A DNA stretch of 64,000 nucleotides from Planctomycetaceae bacterium. GTDB lineage: Bacteria > Planctomycetota > Planctomycetia > Pirellulales > Pirellulaceae. The stretch covers positions 1 through 64,000 of the forward strand of contig JACKHN010000032.1 of NCBI GenBank assembly GCA_020638975.1. The letters are read 5' to 3'. The notes under the pieces are model-generated. The model was not told the origin of the DNA, did not search any database, and was given only the letters and a program-made list of their open reading frames with translations. The position numbers and the translations under genes are program-made. This document shows positions 8,116-17,467 of the stretch, piece after piece; the stretch's first letter is position 1, and each line of letters begins with the position of its first letter.

Positions 8116-8895
8116 TCAGTTCGCGAAGTATCGAACCGCGTTCTGGAACATCAAGAGCCCGTCGCCACATTCCTGCAGACCTTCGCGCGTCCAACGTGGG
8201 TGCTGTGTCGGATCGACGAATCGCTCGGGGTGTGGCATCAAGCCGAAGACCCGACCCGTCTCGTCACATACGCCTGCCACATCCGCCAGCGAGCCGTTGG
8301 GGTTGTCGGGATAGGGCACGTGGCCGTTGGATTGATGCAGCGACTTGTAGCGGAGCGCGAGCTGCCCTTCGGCCTTGAGGTGATCGAGCAGCGCGGTGGA
8401 GCGAGTGACGAACTTGCCTTCGGCATGAGCGACGGGCAGGTACATCGATTCGATACCGTTCAAGAAGACGCTCTTGTGACCATCCACACTCAGCTTGACC
8501 CACCGATCTTCAAACTTTCCGGATGCGTTCCAAGTCAACGTCGCTGGCTCGCCCTGCTCGTCGTCGGCCAACAAGATGCCGGAACGAATCAGGATTTGAA
8601 AGCCATTACAAATGCCCAGGATCAACTTGCCGGCGGATTTGAACTCGACCAACGTCTCTTGTAGGTGATGGCGAATTTGATTGCCGAGGATTCGTCCCGC
8701 TGAAATGTCGTCGCCGTAACTGAAGCCGCCGGGAAGGCAGAGGATTTGGTACTGGCTCGGTAGCGAGGGCGTTTCGAGCAGTTGATTGATATGGACCGAG
8801 TCGGCTTTGCCACCTGCCAACTCGAACGCGTACGCCGATTCGAGGTCGCAGTTGGTGCCGGGGGCTCGGAGGATAAGAACTCGTGGTGTGGGCAT
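8116..8895 (-). CDS. purQ: Phosphoribosylformylglycinamidine synthase, glutaminase subunit
   Basis: A 259-residue class I glutamine amidotransferase that supplies ammonia to PurL in step four of purine synthesis. The catalytic nucleophile is Cys96 in LGICNGFQ; the His and Glu of the triad are His222 and Glu224 in MPHPERF. The N-terminus RVLILRAPGTNCD and the segment LPGGFSYGDDISAGRI are diagnostic of PurQ. It lies 34 bases downstream of purL on the same strand. It is slightly longer than Bacillus PurQ (about 227 residues), with additional sequence before the final His-Glu motif (SLHQSNGHVPYPDNPNG), as in other PurQ proteins that work with large PurL subunits. Confidence 0.97.
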   Translation of the reverse strand: MPTPRVLILRAPGTNCDLESAYAFELAGGKADSVHINQLLETPSLPSQYQILCLPGGFSYGDDISAGRILGNQIRHHLQETLVEFKSAGKLILGICNGFQILIRSGILLADDEQGEPATLTWNASGKFEDRWVKLSVDGHKSVFLNGIESMYLPVAHAEGKFVTRSTALLDHLKAEGQLALRYKSLHQSNGHVPYPDNPNGSLADVAGVCDETGRVFGLMPHPERFVDPTQHPRWTREGLQECGDGLLMFQNAVRYFAN

Positions 8896-8929
8896 GGGAT
8901 TAATGATTTTCGATTTCAGATTGCGGGTG

Positions 8930-11851
8930 TTACCAACGCAGCGGCGACTGCCAGGCTTCTTTCAATTCGGCGATACTGCCATCGATTAACGAGTCGCCCG
9001 TTTGCCCGGTGATCGACACACGCTTTGATTCGTTGACTTCGCCCAATGCGGCGTGTGGGACTCCGCTCATAAGCTGCTCGAACTCGGCCTGCTTTCCGGC
9101 GGGAACTTCGCAGACAAATCGCGAATTGGATTCAGAGAACAGGAGTGAAAGGTCGGCGACATCACCTGCATTGCGTGGAACTTTAGCGAGCGAAATCGAC
9201 GCCCCCATGCCGCCTGCAAATGCCATTTCGGCGACCGCGACCGCGAGTCCGCCTTCACTCAGATCGTGACAGGATCGCAAGCAACCGGTTTGAATTGCCT
9301 GATGAATCGCAGCGAATGTCTGCTTCGCTATGTCCGTGTTCACTTTGGGAACTTCGCCACCTTCGAGTTGCTCGACGAACGCAAAGTGCGAACCGCCAAG
9401 TTCGTTGTTGGTTAGCCCGACGATGTAGAGCGTATTGCCAGCTTCCTTGAGATCCATCGTCACACACTTGCGGACGTCCTCAACCTGCCCCATCGCGCTG
9501 ATCAATAGCGACGGCGGAATCGAGATCGTCTGTTTGCCAGTCTCACCTTCGTAGCTGAATTCGTTGTTCAAGCTGTCCTTGCCGCTGATGAACGGCGTGC
9601 CGAAGGCAATCGCCAGATCGCGACAAGCCAACGCAGCACGAACGAGCGAGCCGAGTGTTTCGGGACGGTCCGTGTAACCCCAGCAGAAGTTGTCGAGAAT
9701 CGAGATGCGGCTGGGATCGGCTCCAACGGCGACGCAGTTGCGCATGGCTTCGTCGATCGCACTGGCGGCCATGTGATAGGTGTCGAAGTCGCCGTAGCGG
9801 GGATTCATTCCACAGGAGACGGCAATTCCGCGATACGAGTTCAGCACGGGACGTACGACCGCCGCATCACCGGGGCCGTCGTTCTCGACGCCGACCAGCG
9901 GCTTGATCGCGCTGCCGCCTTGTACCTCATGGTCGTACTGGCGGATCACCCACTCTTTACTGGCAACGTTCAACGAGCCGAGGATCTTCTTGAGTGTGTC
10001 GTTCAGATCGAGCGAACCGGGAGCGGGAAGATTCAGCGGCTTGGTCGCAGGGGCTGCGTAAATTGCGTCGCGCACGATCGGCGGTCTGCCATCGTGAAGA
10101 AGCGCCATCGGAAGATCCGCGACGACATTGTCGTTGTACTTCAGTTGCAATCGGCCCGTCTCAACAAACTTACCAATGATCGACGCTTCGACGCCTTCGG
10201 AGCGACAGAGCGATTCAAACTCGTCCCAATTGGCCGGTGGAACGGATAACACCATGCGCTCTTGTGCTTCGGAGATCCAGATCTCGGTGTACGAGAGCCC
10301 GTCGTACTTTAGTGGCGCTTTGTCGAGCCATACTTCGGCACCGGTCTTCTCTCCCATCTCGCCAACGGCACTGGAGAACCCGCCGGCTCCGCAATCGGTT
10401 ATCGCGCTGTACAAGCCGCGGTCACGAGCTTGCATAATCACATCGAGTACCATCTTCTCGGTGATTGCGTTTCCGATTTGCACGGCTCCGCCAGACAAGC
10501 TCTCACTTTCACTAGTTAACTCGGCCGAGCTGAATGTCGCGCCATGAATGCCATCACGACCGGTGCGTCCACCGACCGACACGATCCAATCGCCGGCTTT
10601 GACTTCCTTGCGAGATTTGTTTCGGGGAATGAGGCCGACGTTACCGCAATACACGAGCGGGTTACCGAGATAACGCTCGTCGAAATAGATCGCTCCGTTA
10701 ACCGTCGGAATTCCCATGCGATTGCCGTAGTCGCGAACTCCCGACACAACGCCCTTCATAACTCGCCGCGGGTGCAGCACACCGGGCGGCAAGTCACTGG
10801 TTGAAATATCGGGAGGGGCGAAGCAGAAGACATCCGTGTTACAAATCGGCTTCGCCCCCAACCCTGTTCCCATCGGATCGCGAATCACACCACCAATCCC
10901 GGTGTTGGCTCCGCCGTAAGGCTCTAGAGCCGAGGGATGATTGTGCGTTTCGACTTTGAAGACGACGTTGTATTCGTCATCAAATCGAACGATCCCGGCG
11001 TTGTCTTCAAACACGCTGACGCACCAGTCGTCGTCGCCCAGATCACGTCGAATCTGCTGCGTGGCGGCGAAGATCGTTTCCTTGAGCATGTTCTCGAAAC
11101 GCTGCTCGCCGTTCTCGTCGCGATAAGCGATTCGGCCCGCGAGCGTCTTGTGGCTGCAATGCTCGCTCCATGTCTGGGCGATCGATTCCAATTCCGCATC
11201 CGTCGGATCTCGCCCGAGGTCACGGAAATACTTCTGAATCGTCTGCATTTCGACCAGCGTAAGATAGAGCTGACCCTCACGACTGAGTCGAGTGAGTCCT
11301 TCGTCGTCCAGATTGAGGATGGCGACGTGAACCAACTCGAACTGGTAGGGAGCGCCAAGTTGGAGTCGATCGAGTTGGAGTGGTCCCACGACGACTTGCT
11401 CGATCGAATCGTTGGCGAGTATTCGTGATGAGAGCGTCGCGACGGTTTCGGCCGAAGTTTCCGGCAGCCAGAACTTTCGGAACGTGCGAACGGCATCGAC
11501 CTTTAGCCCAAAGTCTGCGATAGCGTTCAACGCACTTTGTGCGACAGGGTCCATCACGCCCGGCTTGAGCATCACGTGCAGAAGTTGCGGTTTTCCATTG
11601 GGTGGTTCGCTCAATCGCGCATCACCCGCGCGGGCCACGACGGTCCGCTCGACAACGCCATCCGCAAATAGCTCGCGAGCAAGCTGATTCGCTTGTGTCT
11701 CGTCGATGTCTCCTTGCACCAGGAAGCCACGAGCCGCGCTGACCGCAAGATCCTTAGCTAAATCAAGGTCTGCTGCATCGCCGGTGACAGTATTGCCAAG
11801 CCGGTCGGGTTGGCCTTCAGCCGGATAGATATCAATTTCCCAGAGAGTCAC
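8930..11851 (-). CDS. purL: Phosphoribosylformylglycinamidine synthase, PurS-PurL fused synthase subunit
   Basis: 973 residues, larger than the roughly 740 of small PurL. The first 170 or so residues hold what look like two PurS-like modules: LWEIDIYPAEGQPD at the start and LLHVMLKPGVMDPVAQSA at about 90, each with the strand-helix pattern of PurS. The PurL core follows, with TWSEHCSHKTLAGRI, VFKVETHNHPSALEPYGGA, GDWIVSVGGRTGRDGIHGA and SCHDLSEGGLAVAVAEM. No separate purS is seen, fitting a fused PurSL working with the separate PurQ. I start at GTG 11851 because GGAAAG lies nine bases upstream and homology starts at once; this start overlaps the tyrA end by 20 bases, suggesting translational coupling. 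The open frame upstream to 11941 is inside tyrA. Confidence 0.95.
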   Translation of the reverse strand: MTLWEIDIYPAEGQPDRLGNTVTGDAADLDLAKDLAVSAARGFLVQGDIDETQANQLARELFADGVVERTVVARAGDARLSEPPNGKPQLLHVMLKPGVMDPVAQSALNAIADFGLKVDAVRTFRKFWLPETSAETVATLSSRILANDSIEQVVVGPLQLDRLQLGAPYQFELVHVAILNLDDEGLTRLSREGQLYLTLVEMQTIQKYFRDLGRDPTDAELESIAQTWSEHCSHKTLAGRIAYRDENGEQRFENMLKETIFAATQQIRRDLGDDDWCVSVFEDNAGIVRFDDEYNVVFKVETHNHPSALEPYGGANTGIGGVIRDPMGTGLGAKPICNTDVFCFAPPDISTSDLPPGVLHPRRVMKGVVSGVRDYGNRMGIPTVNGAIYFDERYLGNPLVYCGNVGLIPRNKSRKEVKAGDWIVSVGGRTGRDGIHGATFSSAELTSESESLSGGAVQIGNAITEKMVLDVIMQARDRGLYSAITDCGAGGFSSAVGEMGEKTGAEVWLDKAPLKYDGLSYTEIWISEAQERMVLSVPPANWDEFESLCRSEGVEASIIGKFVETGRLQLKYNDNVVADLPMALLHDGRPPIVRDAIYAAPATKPLNLPAPGSLDLNDTLKKILGSLNVASKEWVIRQYDHEVQGGSAIKPLVGVENDGPGDAAVVRPVLNSYRGIAVSCGMNPRYGDFDTYHMAASAIDEAMRNCVAVGADPSRISILDNFCWGYTDRPETLGSLVRAALACRDLAIAFGTPFISGKDSLNNEFSYEGETGKQTISIPPSLLISAMGQVEDVRKCVTMDLKEAGNTLYIVGLTNNELGGSHFAFVEQLEGGEVPKVNTDIAKQTFAAIHQAIQTGCLRSCHDLSEGGLAVAVAEMAFAGGMGASISLAKVPRNAGDVADLSLLFSESNSRFVCEVPAGKQAEFEQLMSGVPHAALGEVNESKRVSITGQTGDSLIDGSIAELKEAWQSPLRW

Positions 11852-12698
11852 GACGTTGCTTTCCTGCTTCGAGCAGTTGGAGGAGCTTTTCCTGTTGGTC
11901 TCGTTCGAGTGCCTGACGAAACGTTGCGAGCACTTTCTCAAACTTGTCCAAGGACTTCAAGACGCCACCGCGATTCTGAATAAGGATCTGTCGCCACAAT
12001 TCGGGGTCGCCGCTTGCGATACGTGTTGTATCTAGCCAGCCGGTGGACGCTAATTCCAACTCTTCCGGAGGTGTAGCTGCTGCAATGGCGGAGGCGACGA
12101 GGTGCGGCATGTGGCTGATTGCTGCAACGGAACGGTCGTGATCTTTCGGGGACATTCGCACGACCTTCGAACCAAGGAGCTTCCAAAGTCGTTCGACTTC
12201 GTCAACCGAATCACCTTTGGACTGTTTGGAGGGAGTGACCACGGTGACGCGTCCCTCGAACAGATTTGCCTGTCCAAACTCTGGGCCGTTCTTTTCGCTG
12301 CCGGCCATCGGATGGCTGCCAACGAACGCGATTTGCCGCGATGAACTCTTCAGGCCCGTTTCCACGAGTCGAACGATTTCCAGCTTCGTGCTGCCGGCGT
12401 CCGTGATGATCGCATCCGGCTGGCAATGCTGCGAGGCCTCCAAGGCCAGTGTCGCAATTCGCTCGACGGGCGTGCAAATGATAACTAGATGAGCGTCGCG
12501 AACTCCCCGCGATAAATCGGTCGTTGTGGATGTGACGGCACCGATCTGTCGAGCCTTCCGCAACGAGGACGCTCTTCGCCCCACTCCCACGACGGTCGTA
12601 GCGAGTTGTCGCTTGCGCAATGCCAGCCCGATCGAAGCTCCGATGAGGCCTACGCCAACGATCGTTACCGTTTCCCAACGTTGCATATCTGGCGGCAT
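11832..12698 (-). CDS. tyrA: Prephenate dehydrogenase
   Basis: A 288-residue NAD-dependent prephenate dehydrogenase, which makes 4-hydroxyphenylpyruvate on the way to tyrosine. The NAD-binding motif IVGVGLIGASIGLAL is at residues 13-27 with the three glycines in place. Family segments follow: DAHLVIICTPVERI, ITDAGSTKLEIVR, FVGSHPMAGSEKNGPEFG (the His-Pro-Met substrate region) and AISHMPHLVASAIA. No ACT or chorismate mutase domain is attached. A second possible start, ATG 12686, would remove four residues. It is the first gene of a - strand block with purL and purQ, its end overlapping the purL start by 20 bases; linking tyrosine and purine genes is probably positional and not functional. Confidence 0.95.
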   Translation of the reverse strand: MPPDMQRWETVTIVGVGLIGASIGLALRKRQLATTVVGVGRRASSLRKARQIGAVTSTTTDLSRGVRDAHLVIICTPVERIATLALEASQHCQPDAIITDAGSTKLEIVRLVETGLKSSSRQIAFVGSHPMAGSEKNGPEFGQANLFEGRVTVVTPSKQSKGDSVDEVERLWKLLGSKVVRMSPKDHDRSVAAISHMPHLVASAIAAATPPEELELASTGWLDTTRIASGDPELWRQILIQNRGGVLKSLDKFEKVLATFRQALERDQQEKLLQLLEAGKQRRDSLGN

Positions 12699-12856
12699 CC
12701 CTGTAATTGCCGAGATTCTAGCAGATGCTGAATGCCTTGCCTTGGGGGTGGGAATCGGCGCGATTGGCCTCAGACACTAAAGTAGCGTGCGCGCGGCGGT
12801 GACGCGATGGTCGGATCGATATATCGAAAAAACCACTCGATCGGACGAGGAAATGA

Positions 12857-12872
12857 GTAGCATTCAAGCTAC
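12857..12872 (+). other. Short hairpin in the leader of the sigma-factor gene
   Basis: GTAGC and GCTAC pair around the six-base loop attcaa, about 55 bases before the ATG of the ECF sigma gene. It could be an operator half-site pair or a leader stem. Nothing else supports a function. Confidence 0.3.
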
Positions 12873-12926
12873 CCATCATGTTAAGTTGTCTCTTGGGTGG
12901 GAACCTCCTGCTTTGGTGAAGATCTT

Positions 12927-13499
12927 ATGAGTGACGAGAATTCGGAATTTCGCAAGGTTGTCGAGCGCGTGTGCGCTGGATCGGATCAGGCCGCTTGGGA
13001 ATTGATCGACACTTACGGTCCACACATTCAACGGGTCGTTCGTCGAAAGCTTAACCAGAAGATGCGTTCGAAGTTCGATTCACTCGACTTCGTACAGATG
13101 GTTTGGGCGTCGTTCTTTACGGAACGCGAGACGCTGGCGAAATTCACCGAGCCAACGGAGCTCATCAAGTACTTGGCGACAATCGCCCAACGCAAGCTTT
13201 TTCAGGAGTCGCGTCGTCGGTTTCAGGGACAGAAGCACAACATAGGCCGCGAGCGCGCGCTGATTGCGGGTTCAGAAGACGAATCAAGTTACGTTCGCAA
13301 ATCGAATACGCCGAGCCAAATTGTGATGGCGAAGGATCGGCTGGAGGCGATGATGCGTGAACGGTCGACTCGAGATCGGCAAGTTGTGGAGTTGCGGATG
13401 CAGGGGCTGACCTTCGTCGAGATCGGCGCGGAACTTGGAATTCACGAACGTACCGCCCGGGAAGTCATCGAAAAGTTGGCCCTTGTCGAGACGGCGTAG
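12927..13499 (+). CDS. ECF-type RNA polymerase sigma factor, planctomycete kinase-linked group
   Basis: A 190-residue sigma factor with region 2 (KFDSLDFVQMVWASFF, the -10 recognition helix area) and a region 4 helix-turn-helix near the end (VVELRMQGLTFVEIGAELGIHERTAREV). The linker is rich in Arg/Gln and carries no anti-sigma or sensory domain. ATG 12927 is chosen over the in-frame GTG 12897 because GGTGAAG precedes it and the extra residues look non-coding. The stop codon TAG is followed with no gap by the ATG of the Ser/Thr kinase. This pairing is characteristic of planctomycete ECF groups encoded beside kinases, where phosphorylation is thought to replace a classical anti-sigma factor. 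Confidence 0.93.
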   Translation: MSDENSEFRKVVERVCAGSDQAAWELIDTYGPHIQRVVRRKLNQKMRSKFDSLDFVQMVWASFFTERETLAKFTEPTELIKYLATIAQRKLFQESRRRFQGQKHNIGRERALIAGSEDESSYVRKSNTPSQIVMAKDRLEAMMRERSTRDRQVVELRMQGLTFVEIGAELGIHERTAREVIEKLALVETA

Positions 13500-15686
13500 A
13501 TGAAAGAAGTGCATCCGGGGCGAGCAACGCGAGCGGCGATTCAGAGCGCAACGTCAACTTGGCGTGCCGTCGCGAAAAACGGGCGTCCTCCGATCAAGAT
13601 TGCAGTAGGGCACTTAGAAAAAGAGCAGACACTTGATGACGCGTTGGACGAGTATTGCCAACTTCGCGAACAAGACAGATCGCTGACTGCCAGCCAATTC
13701 TGTAACCGCTATCCGAGTTATCGCCATAGCCTCCGTCGATTGATCGACGTCCACGACGCCATGGAGCACCAGCCGGCGTTGGAGGAAGAGAACTGGCCAG
13801 AGCTGTTTAGCGAGTTTCTAGGTTACGAGATTATCCATGAGTTGGGCGTCGGCGCTATTGCGAGAGTCTATCTCGCTGCTGAAACCGCTTTGGGAGGACG
13901 CTTAGTCGCCATCAAAGTCTCGCATCATGGAGGTGACGAGGCAGAGACGCTCGGCAAACTGACACATCCGAATGTCGTTCCGGTGTTCTCGGTCAAGCAC
14001 GACGAGAATACCGATATGACTGCGGTCTGTATGCCCTACCACGGTAGCGCGACCCTAGCCGACCTTTTAGAGATTGGCTTTGAAAGCGGTTCGCCACCGA
14101 AAGACGCACGGGTCATTCTCGACGCGGCAAGGGAACGCGAACAAGTTGTCGATTTTGTCGATGGTGTCCGTGAGGGTGTGTCCCTTAATAACGCATACCT
14201 GAGTGGCAGTTATGTGGATGGCGTCGTTCGTATCGGGATTCAATTGGCCGAGGCCCTCGCTTACACGCATGAACATGGGATCTTGCACCGTGACCTGAAG
14301 CCATCCAACGTATTGCTGACTCCTTCCGGCGTTCCGATGTTGCTTGACTTTAATCTTGCCAGCGACATGGAAACTGGAGCTCTACGACTAGGTGGCACGT
14401 TGCCTTACATGCCGCCGGAACAGATCCGGGATGTCCATCTACAGCCGTTCGAGGCGGATTTGTCGGGCGACCCACGATCTGACATATTTTCGCTGGGAGT
14501 GATACTTTACGAACTGCTGACGGGCCGACTGCCATTCGGCGATCCGCCAGCGGGCAAATCGCCACGACGAGCGGCGGAAGAATACTTGGAACTTCAGCAA
14601 CAGAAGCTAATACCCATCGTCGAGCTGAACGCTAAAGTGTCGCGGACGCTTGCAAAGACCATCGAACGGTGTTTGTCCTTGCGTGTTGATGAGCGACCAC
14701 AATCCGCCAACCAACTAGCAAAAGACTTGCGCCATCACTTCGGTGCGTTGGCATGGTTTATGCGATACCGCGTCGTGTTTCTCTTGCTGATCGCCTTTAC
14801 TCTGTTGGCGATCACGGGAAGAATCCATTATTCGCTGAATGAAGTGAGTGATTACGCGCGCCACATGGACGACGCGATCACCGCTCTTGAGGCCGAGCAG
14901 TACAATCGGGCTATTAAAGCGTTTGACGACGCCGAACGTGCGGAGGGCCACGAAACACTCCCGATCCTTTTTGGACGCGGGTATTGTTGCGAGCAGATTG
15001 ATAGGGTGCCGATCGCTCTATCTGAATTGAAGCGGGCGACCGAGATCTCACGCGATCCACTTATCGCGGACTGTTACTCGCATACTGCGGCGACCCAAGC
15101 CGACTATGGACAAGCGCTGCTTTCGTATCAAGATGTGGTTCCGCAGGATCCTAATTGTGCAATGCGATATGTCAGTTTGGCATACTGTAAGTTGAACTTT
15201 CGCGTCCCAAATCCTGCAAATGCGGTCCTGGACTTGGATAAGGCCCTTGATTTGGACCCGAGTTTGCAGATCGCTTACCACCTCCGAGCCAATGCCAAAA
15301 AACAGTCCAGACATCCGCGTCACAATCCCATCAGCAACTCGATACTAGACATCGAAGCAGCCTTTCGTGTAGGCCCCGCTTACGCACAATTGCACTGTGA
15401 CGCCGCCCGCATTTACGCTTTGGCTGCAATCGAAGACCCTACATTTCTCGTGCAACTGAAGACCCATCTCCATGCAGCCGTGGATGCTGGGCTCGGTCGC
15501 AATTATCTACAGGAACAACTCGAAGAATTCGATCCTTGGAAAACGGAGCCGTGGTTTTCGGAATCCCTAGCAAGCTGTGGAAAAAACGGCGTTTCCCAGT
15601 CACCCGATTCGCTGCGCGACCGAAGTCTCCTATCGCGAACGCCCGCGGAAGTTGCAAATTGGCTACGGCATCAGAAGTTGCCCTAG
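13500..15686 (+). CDS. Membrane Ser/Thr protein kinase with C-terminal TPR-like domain
   Basis: 728 residues: a 105-residue N-terminal segment, a kinase domain at about 108-410, one membrane span at 424-440, and a C-terminal helical repeat region resembling TPRs (YNRAIKAFDDAERAEG, IALSELKRATEIS, PANAVLDLDKALDLDP). Kinase residues: glycine loop LGVGAIARV at 115-123, Lys139 in VAIKV, HRDLKPSN with Asp265 and Asn270, and PPEQ for APE. The metal-binding DFG is DFN (283-285). The stretch between Lys139 and HPN is about twelve residues shorter than usual, so helix C is small, and about 45 residues are inserted before the catalytic loop. It directly abuts the ECF sigma gene and is likely co-translated; the sigma factor is the obvious candidate substrate. 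Topology places the kinase in the cytoplasm and the repeats outside. Confidence 0.92.
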   Translation: MKEVHPGRATRAAIQSATSTWRAVAKNGRPPIKIAVGHLEKEQTLDDALDEYCQLREQDRSLTASQFCNRYPSYRHSLRRLIDVHDAMEHQPALEEENWPELFSEFLGYEIIHELGVGAIARVYLAAETALGGRLVAIKVSHHGGDEAETLGKLTHPNVVPVFSVKHDENTDMTAVCMPYHGSATLADLLEIGFESGSPPKDARVILDAAREREQVVDFVDGVREGVSLNNAYLSGSYVDGVVRIGIQLAEALAYTHEHGILHRDLKPSNVLLTPSGVPMLLDFNLASDMETGALRLGGTLPYMPPEQIRDVHLQPFEADLSGDPRSDIFSLGVILYELLTGRLPFGDPPAGKSPRRAAEEYLELQQQKLIPIVELNAKVSRTLAKTIERCLSLRVDERPQSANQLAKDLRHHFGALAWFMRYRVVFLLLIAFTLLAITGRIHYSLNEVSDYARHMDDAITALEAEQYNRAIKAFDDAERAEGHETLPILFGRGYCCEQIDRVPIALSELKRATEISRDPLIADCYSHTAATQADYGQALLSYQDVVPQDPNCAMRYVSLAYCKLNFRVPNPANAVLDLDKALDLDPSLQIAYHLRANAKKQSRHPRHNPISNSILDIEAAFRVGPAYAQLHCDAARIYALAAIEDPTFLVQLKTHLHAAVDAGLGRNYLQEQLEEFDPWKTEPWFSESLASCGKNGVSQSPDSLRDRSLLSRTPAEVANWLRHQKLP

Positions 15687-15717
15687 CATCGACGAAGCAA
15701 ACGTCAGGGCGTTGTGA

Positions 15718-16101
15718 CTAGGGTTCTCCCGCAGGATCGAAGAATTGCCACGAGGAAGTTGCGGTTGTTTCGGTTGCAGTTGATGCGGTCAGAGAAGTCA
15801 TCGACCCGTACGGAGCCTCCACAAGGATCGAGAAATGACCGTAGTAATCGGTCGTTGTACTCGTTCCTGAGAGGACTCCGCCGAAGGTGATTTCAGCAAT
15901 CTCGCCGAATTCTTGGTTTACGTTGACATCGCCGACGAAAACCCAGGTCTCTCCACCCTCATCGAATACATCAAAGTTAACGATCTCCAACGCCGAGGCA
16001 GTTGTCGAATAGAATCCGAGGCCGGTCATCGCAAGAAGCAATGCCAGCAGACGGCTGCGGAGGGCAAAGCTCGGGCTCTTTGATACAGAACGTGGGCGCA
16101 T
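15718..16101 (-). CDS. Small exported protein of unknown function
   Basis: 127 residues with a clear signal peptide (basic start, then LLALLLAMTGLGFYS, cut site near ASA at about 37). The mature part is a short Thr/Gly-rich beta domain (TWVFVGDVNVNQEFGEI, TTTDYYGHFSILVEA). It reads like one Ig-like or sortase-substrate type beta sandwich, but I do not recognise a family, and there is no PEP-CTERM or LPXTG tail. The start is supported by AAGGAG eight bases upstream. It is convergent with the kinase gene, whose stop lies 31 bases away. Confidence 0.68.
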   Translation of the reverse strand: MRPRSVSKSPSFALRSRLLALLLAMTGLGFYSTTASALEIVNFDVFDEGGETWVFVGDVNVNQEFGEIAEITFGGVLSGTSTTTDYYGHFSILVEAPYGSMTSLTASTATETTATSSWQFFDPAGEP

Positions 16102-16603
16102 AACTTTCTCCTTGTTGGTGATGATGAATTGCGCGTTAACTCGCGCAAGCGTCAGCTGGATCGCCGAAGACGGAACGACTTCGGTGTGAGTCCAAAGCTT
16201 TCGTCAGATATCGAGACAGTGCTTGAGTCGTCTTTTGGAAATCTCAAGAGAGACCCAATACAGACCTGCAATGTCTCTAAAATGGGGGGTGAGCCATGTA
16301 TATGACCGCCTGGGACCCTGCGTCGCTCGAGCGAGCGTTCTGCCCCTCGCAGGTTCTGTCCCAGACGAATCACATGTTCGAGTGCGGCGTTGCAACCGCT
16401 CTCTACTAACATCTATTGAAAAACGGAGCCAAAACCGGGTCACAATTCCGGGAATTTTTAGATCTTTTTTGGAAGCGGGGCGCAACTGACTATCAAACAA
16501 GTAGTTACAACACACACGGTCGGTGAGGATATCTGCCTGTCGGGCGGCTGCCACGCGCAGTGAATCCGCTCCGACGTGGGGATAGGAGAACGTGATTCGT
16601 GTG
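16102..16603. other. Gene-poor stretch of about 500 bases
   Basis: No frame here has a good ribosome site or protein-like composition. Two short - strand frames (ending at 16152 and 16204) contain fragments such as FGLTPKSFRLRR that faintly recall an AraC-type helix-turn-helix, so a decayed regulator gene is conceivable. No palindrome or terminator stands out. The promoter of the small exported protein at 16101 must lie in the left part. Confidence 0.4.
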
Positions 16604-17467
16604 CTATCGCCGAATCAGTGCTGAGAAGTGTGGCGAGTCGGCGGATTGATTCGCAATTTCGGTGACGCGAGCTCTTCTCCGAGCTTCTTGAAATGGCAGC
16701 GACGTATCGAGCAAGCCGATCTCGTAGGCTAGCCCATCCGAGAAACCTGGCAGGAGAGTTCTCACGTCGTAGGGGACTCGACCGGGGCGTATACGGTTCA
16801 AGTGACGAACAATGTTGGTCGTACAGTTGTTACTTAGCGTGTCATAGAACTCAGGCACTTCTGCTAACTCATTTACACGTCGCATTACGTCCAGAAACAG
16901 TTCTCGTGTTTGCTCGGGCGTGGCAATCGTGCGATAGACGTAGACATCCGCGTCGCGGTGCTTCGTTCGACGCAGAATCGCATCGCGTTCATCAGCCACC
17001 ACGTACATCAACTCGTACTGTCGCAATTCACCAAGAATTGGAGAGTACTTTTCACCCTTCTCCAGTCTCGCTTCCGCCGAAACAACAACGTGCTCGCCAT
17101 CTTCGAAACCAAAGCTCAGCATCGTATGCGCGAGACTTGGGGTGTCTTTGAACGGCACGATGATGAAATCCACGCTGCGTGTCTTCCGCAGATCGAACTG
17201 TTTGTCGTAGTAATTCACCGCATAATCGGAATCCGATTCATACGCACAGTGGCGAATGTTCCGCACGGTTACTTTGTCTTCGCCAATATCTGCGAACGGT
17301 AGGACTGCTAGGTCTGGGCTCCAATCTCGGTCATGAGAAGGCGTTAGCAGCCTCGACATGGGGAGTGACCGAGGAAGTTCAGACAATCGCCCAGCATCAC
17401 CAGATTGCGTTCCCGGTGTGTGGCATCCTGCCAAGAATATCGCTGATAGCCAGAGAGCGCATCTCAT
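16604..17467 (-). CDS. DUF4105 (Lnb-like) lipoprotein
   Basis: 287 residues beginning with a lipoprotein signal (ALWLSAIFLAGCH, Cys15). The mature domain matches the DUF4105 pattern: HTMLSFGFEDGEHVVVSAEARLE, then RQYELMYVVADERD, and the hallmark SNNCTTNIVRHLN, in which Cys and a nearby His form the putative active site of a papain-like fold. Such proteins are the N-terminal periplasmic domain of lipoprotein N-acyltransferase 2 (Lnb) or stand-alone relatives. Here the membrane domain of Lnb is absent. It may be an outer-membrane-anchored acyltransferase or hydrolase; the reaction is not established for stand-alone forms. Its start ATG at 17467 leads straight into the signal sequence. Confidence 0.85.
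   Translation of the reverse strand: MRCALWLSAIFLAGCHTPGTQSGDAGRLSELPRSLPMSRLLTPSHDRDWSPDLAVLPFADIGEDKVTVRNIRHCAYESDSDYAVNYYDKQFDLRKTRSVDFIIVPFKDTPSLAHTMLSFGFEDGEHVVVSAEARLEKGEKYSPILGELRQYELMYVVADERDAILRRTKHRDADVYVYRTIATPEQTRELFLDVMRRVNELAEVPEFYDTLSNNCTTNIVRHLNRIRPGRVPYDVRTLLPGFSDGLAYEIGLLDTSLPFQEARRRARVTEIANQSADSPHFSALIRR

Noticed and set aside
16152..16554. Two overlapping short - strand frames as a gene or araC pseudogene
   Set aside because: Only a single short fragment recalls a helix-turn-helix; no start signal, and the frames disagree. Kept only as an intergenic note.
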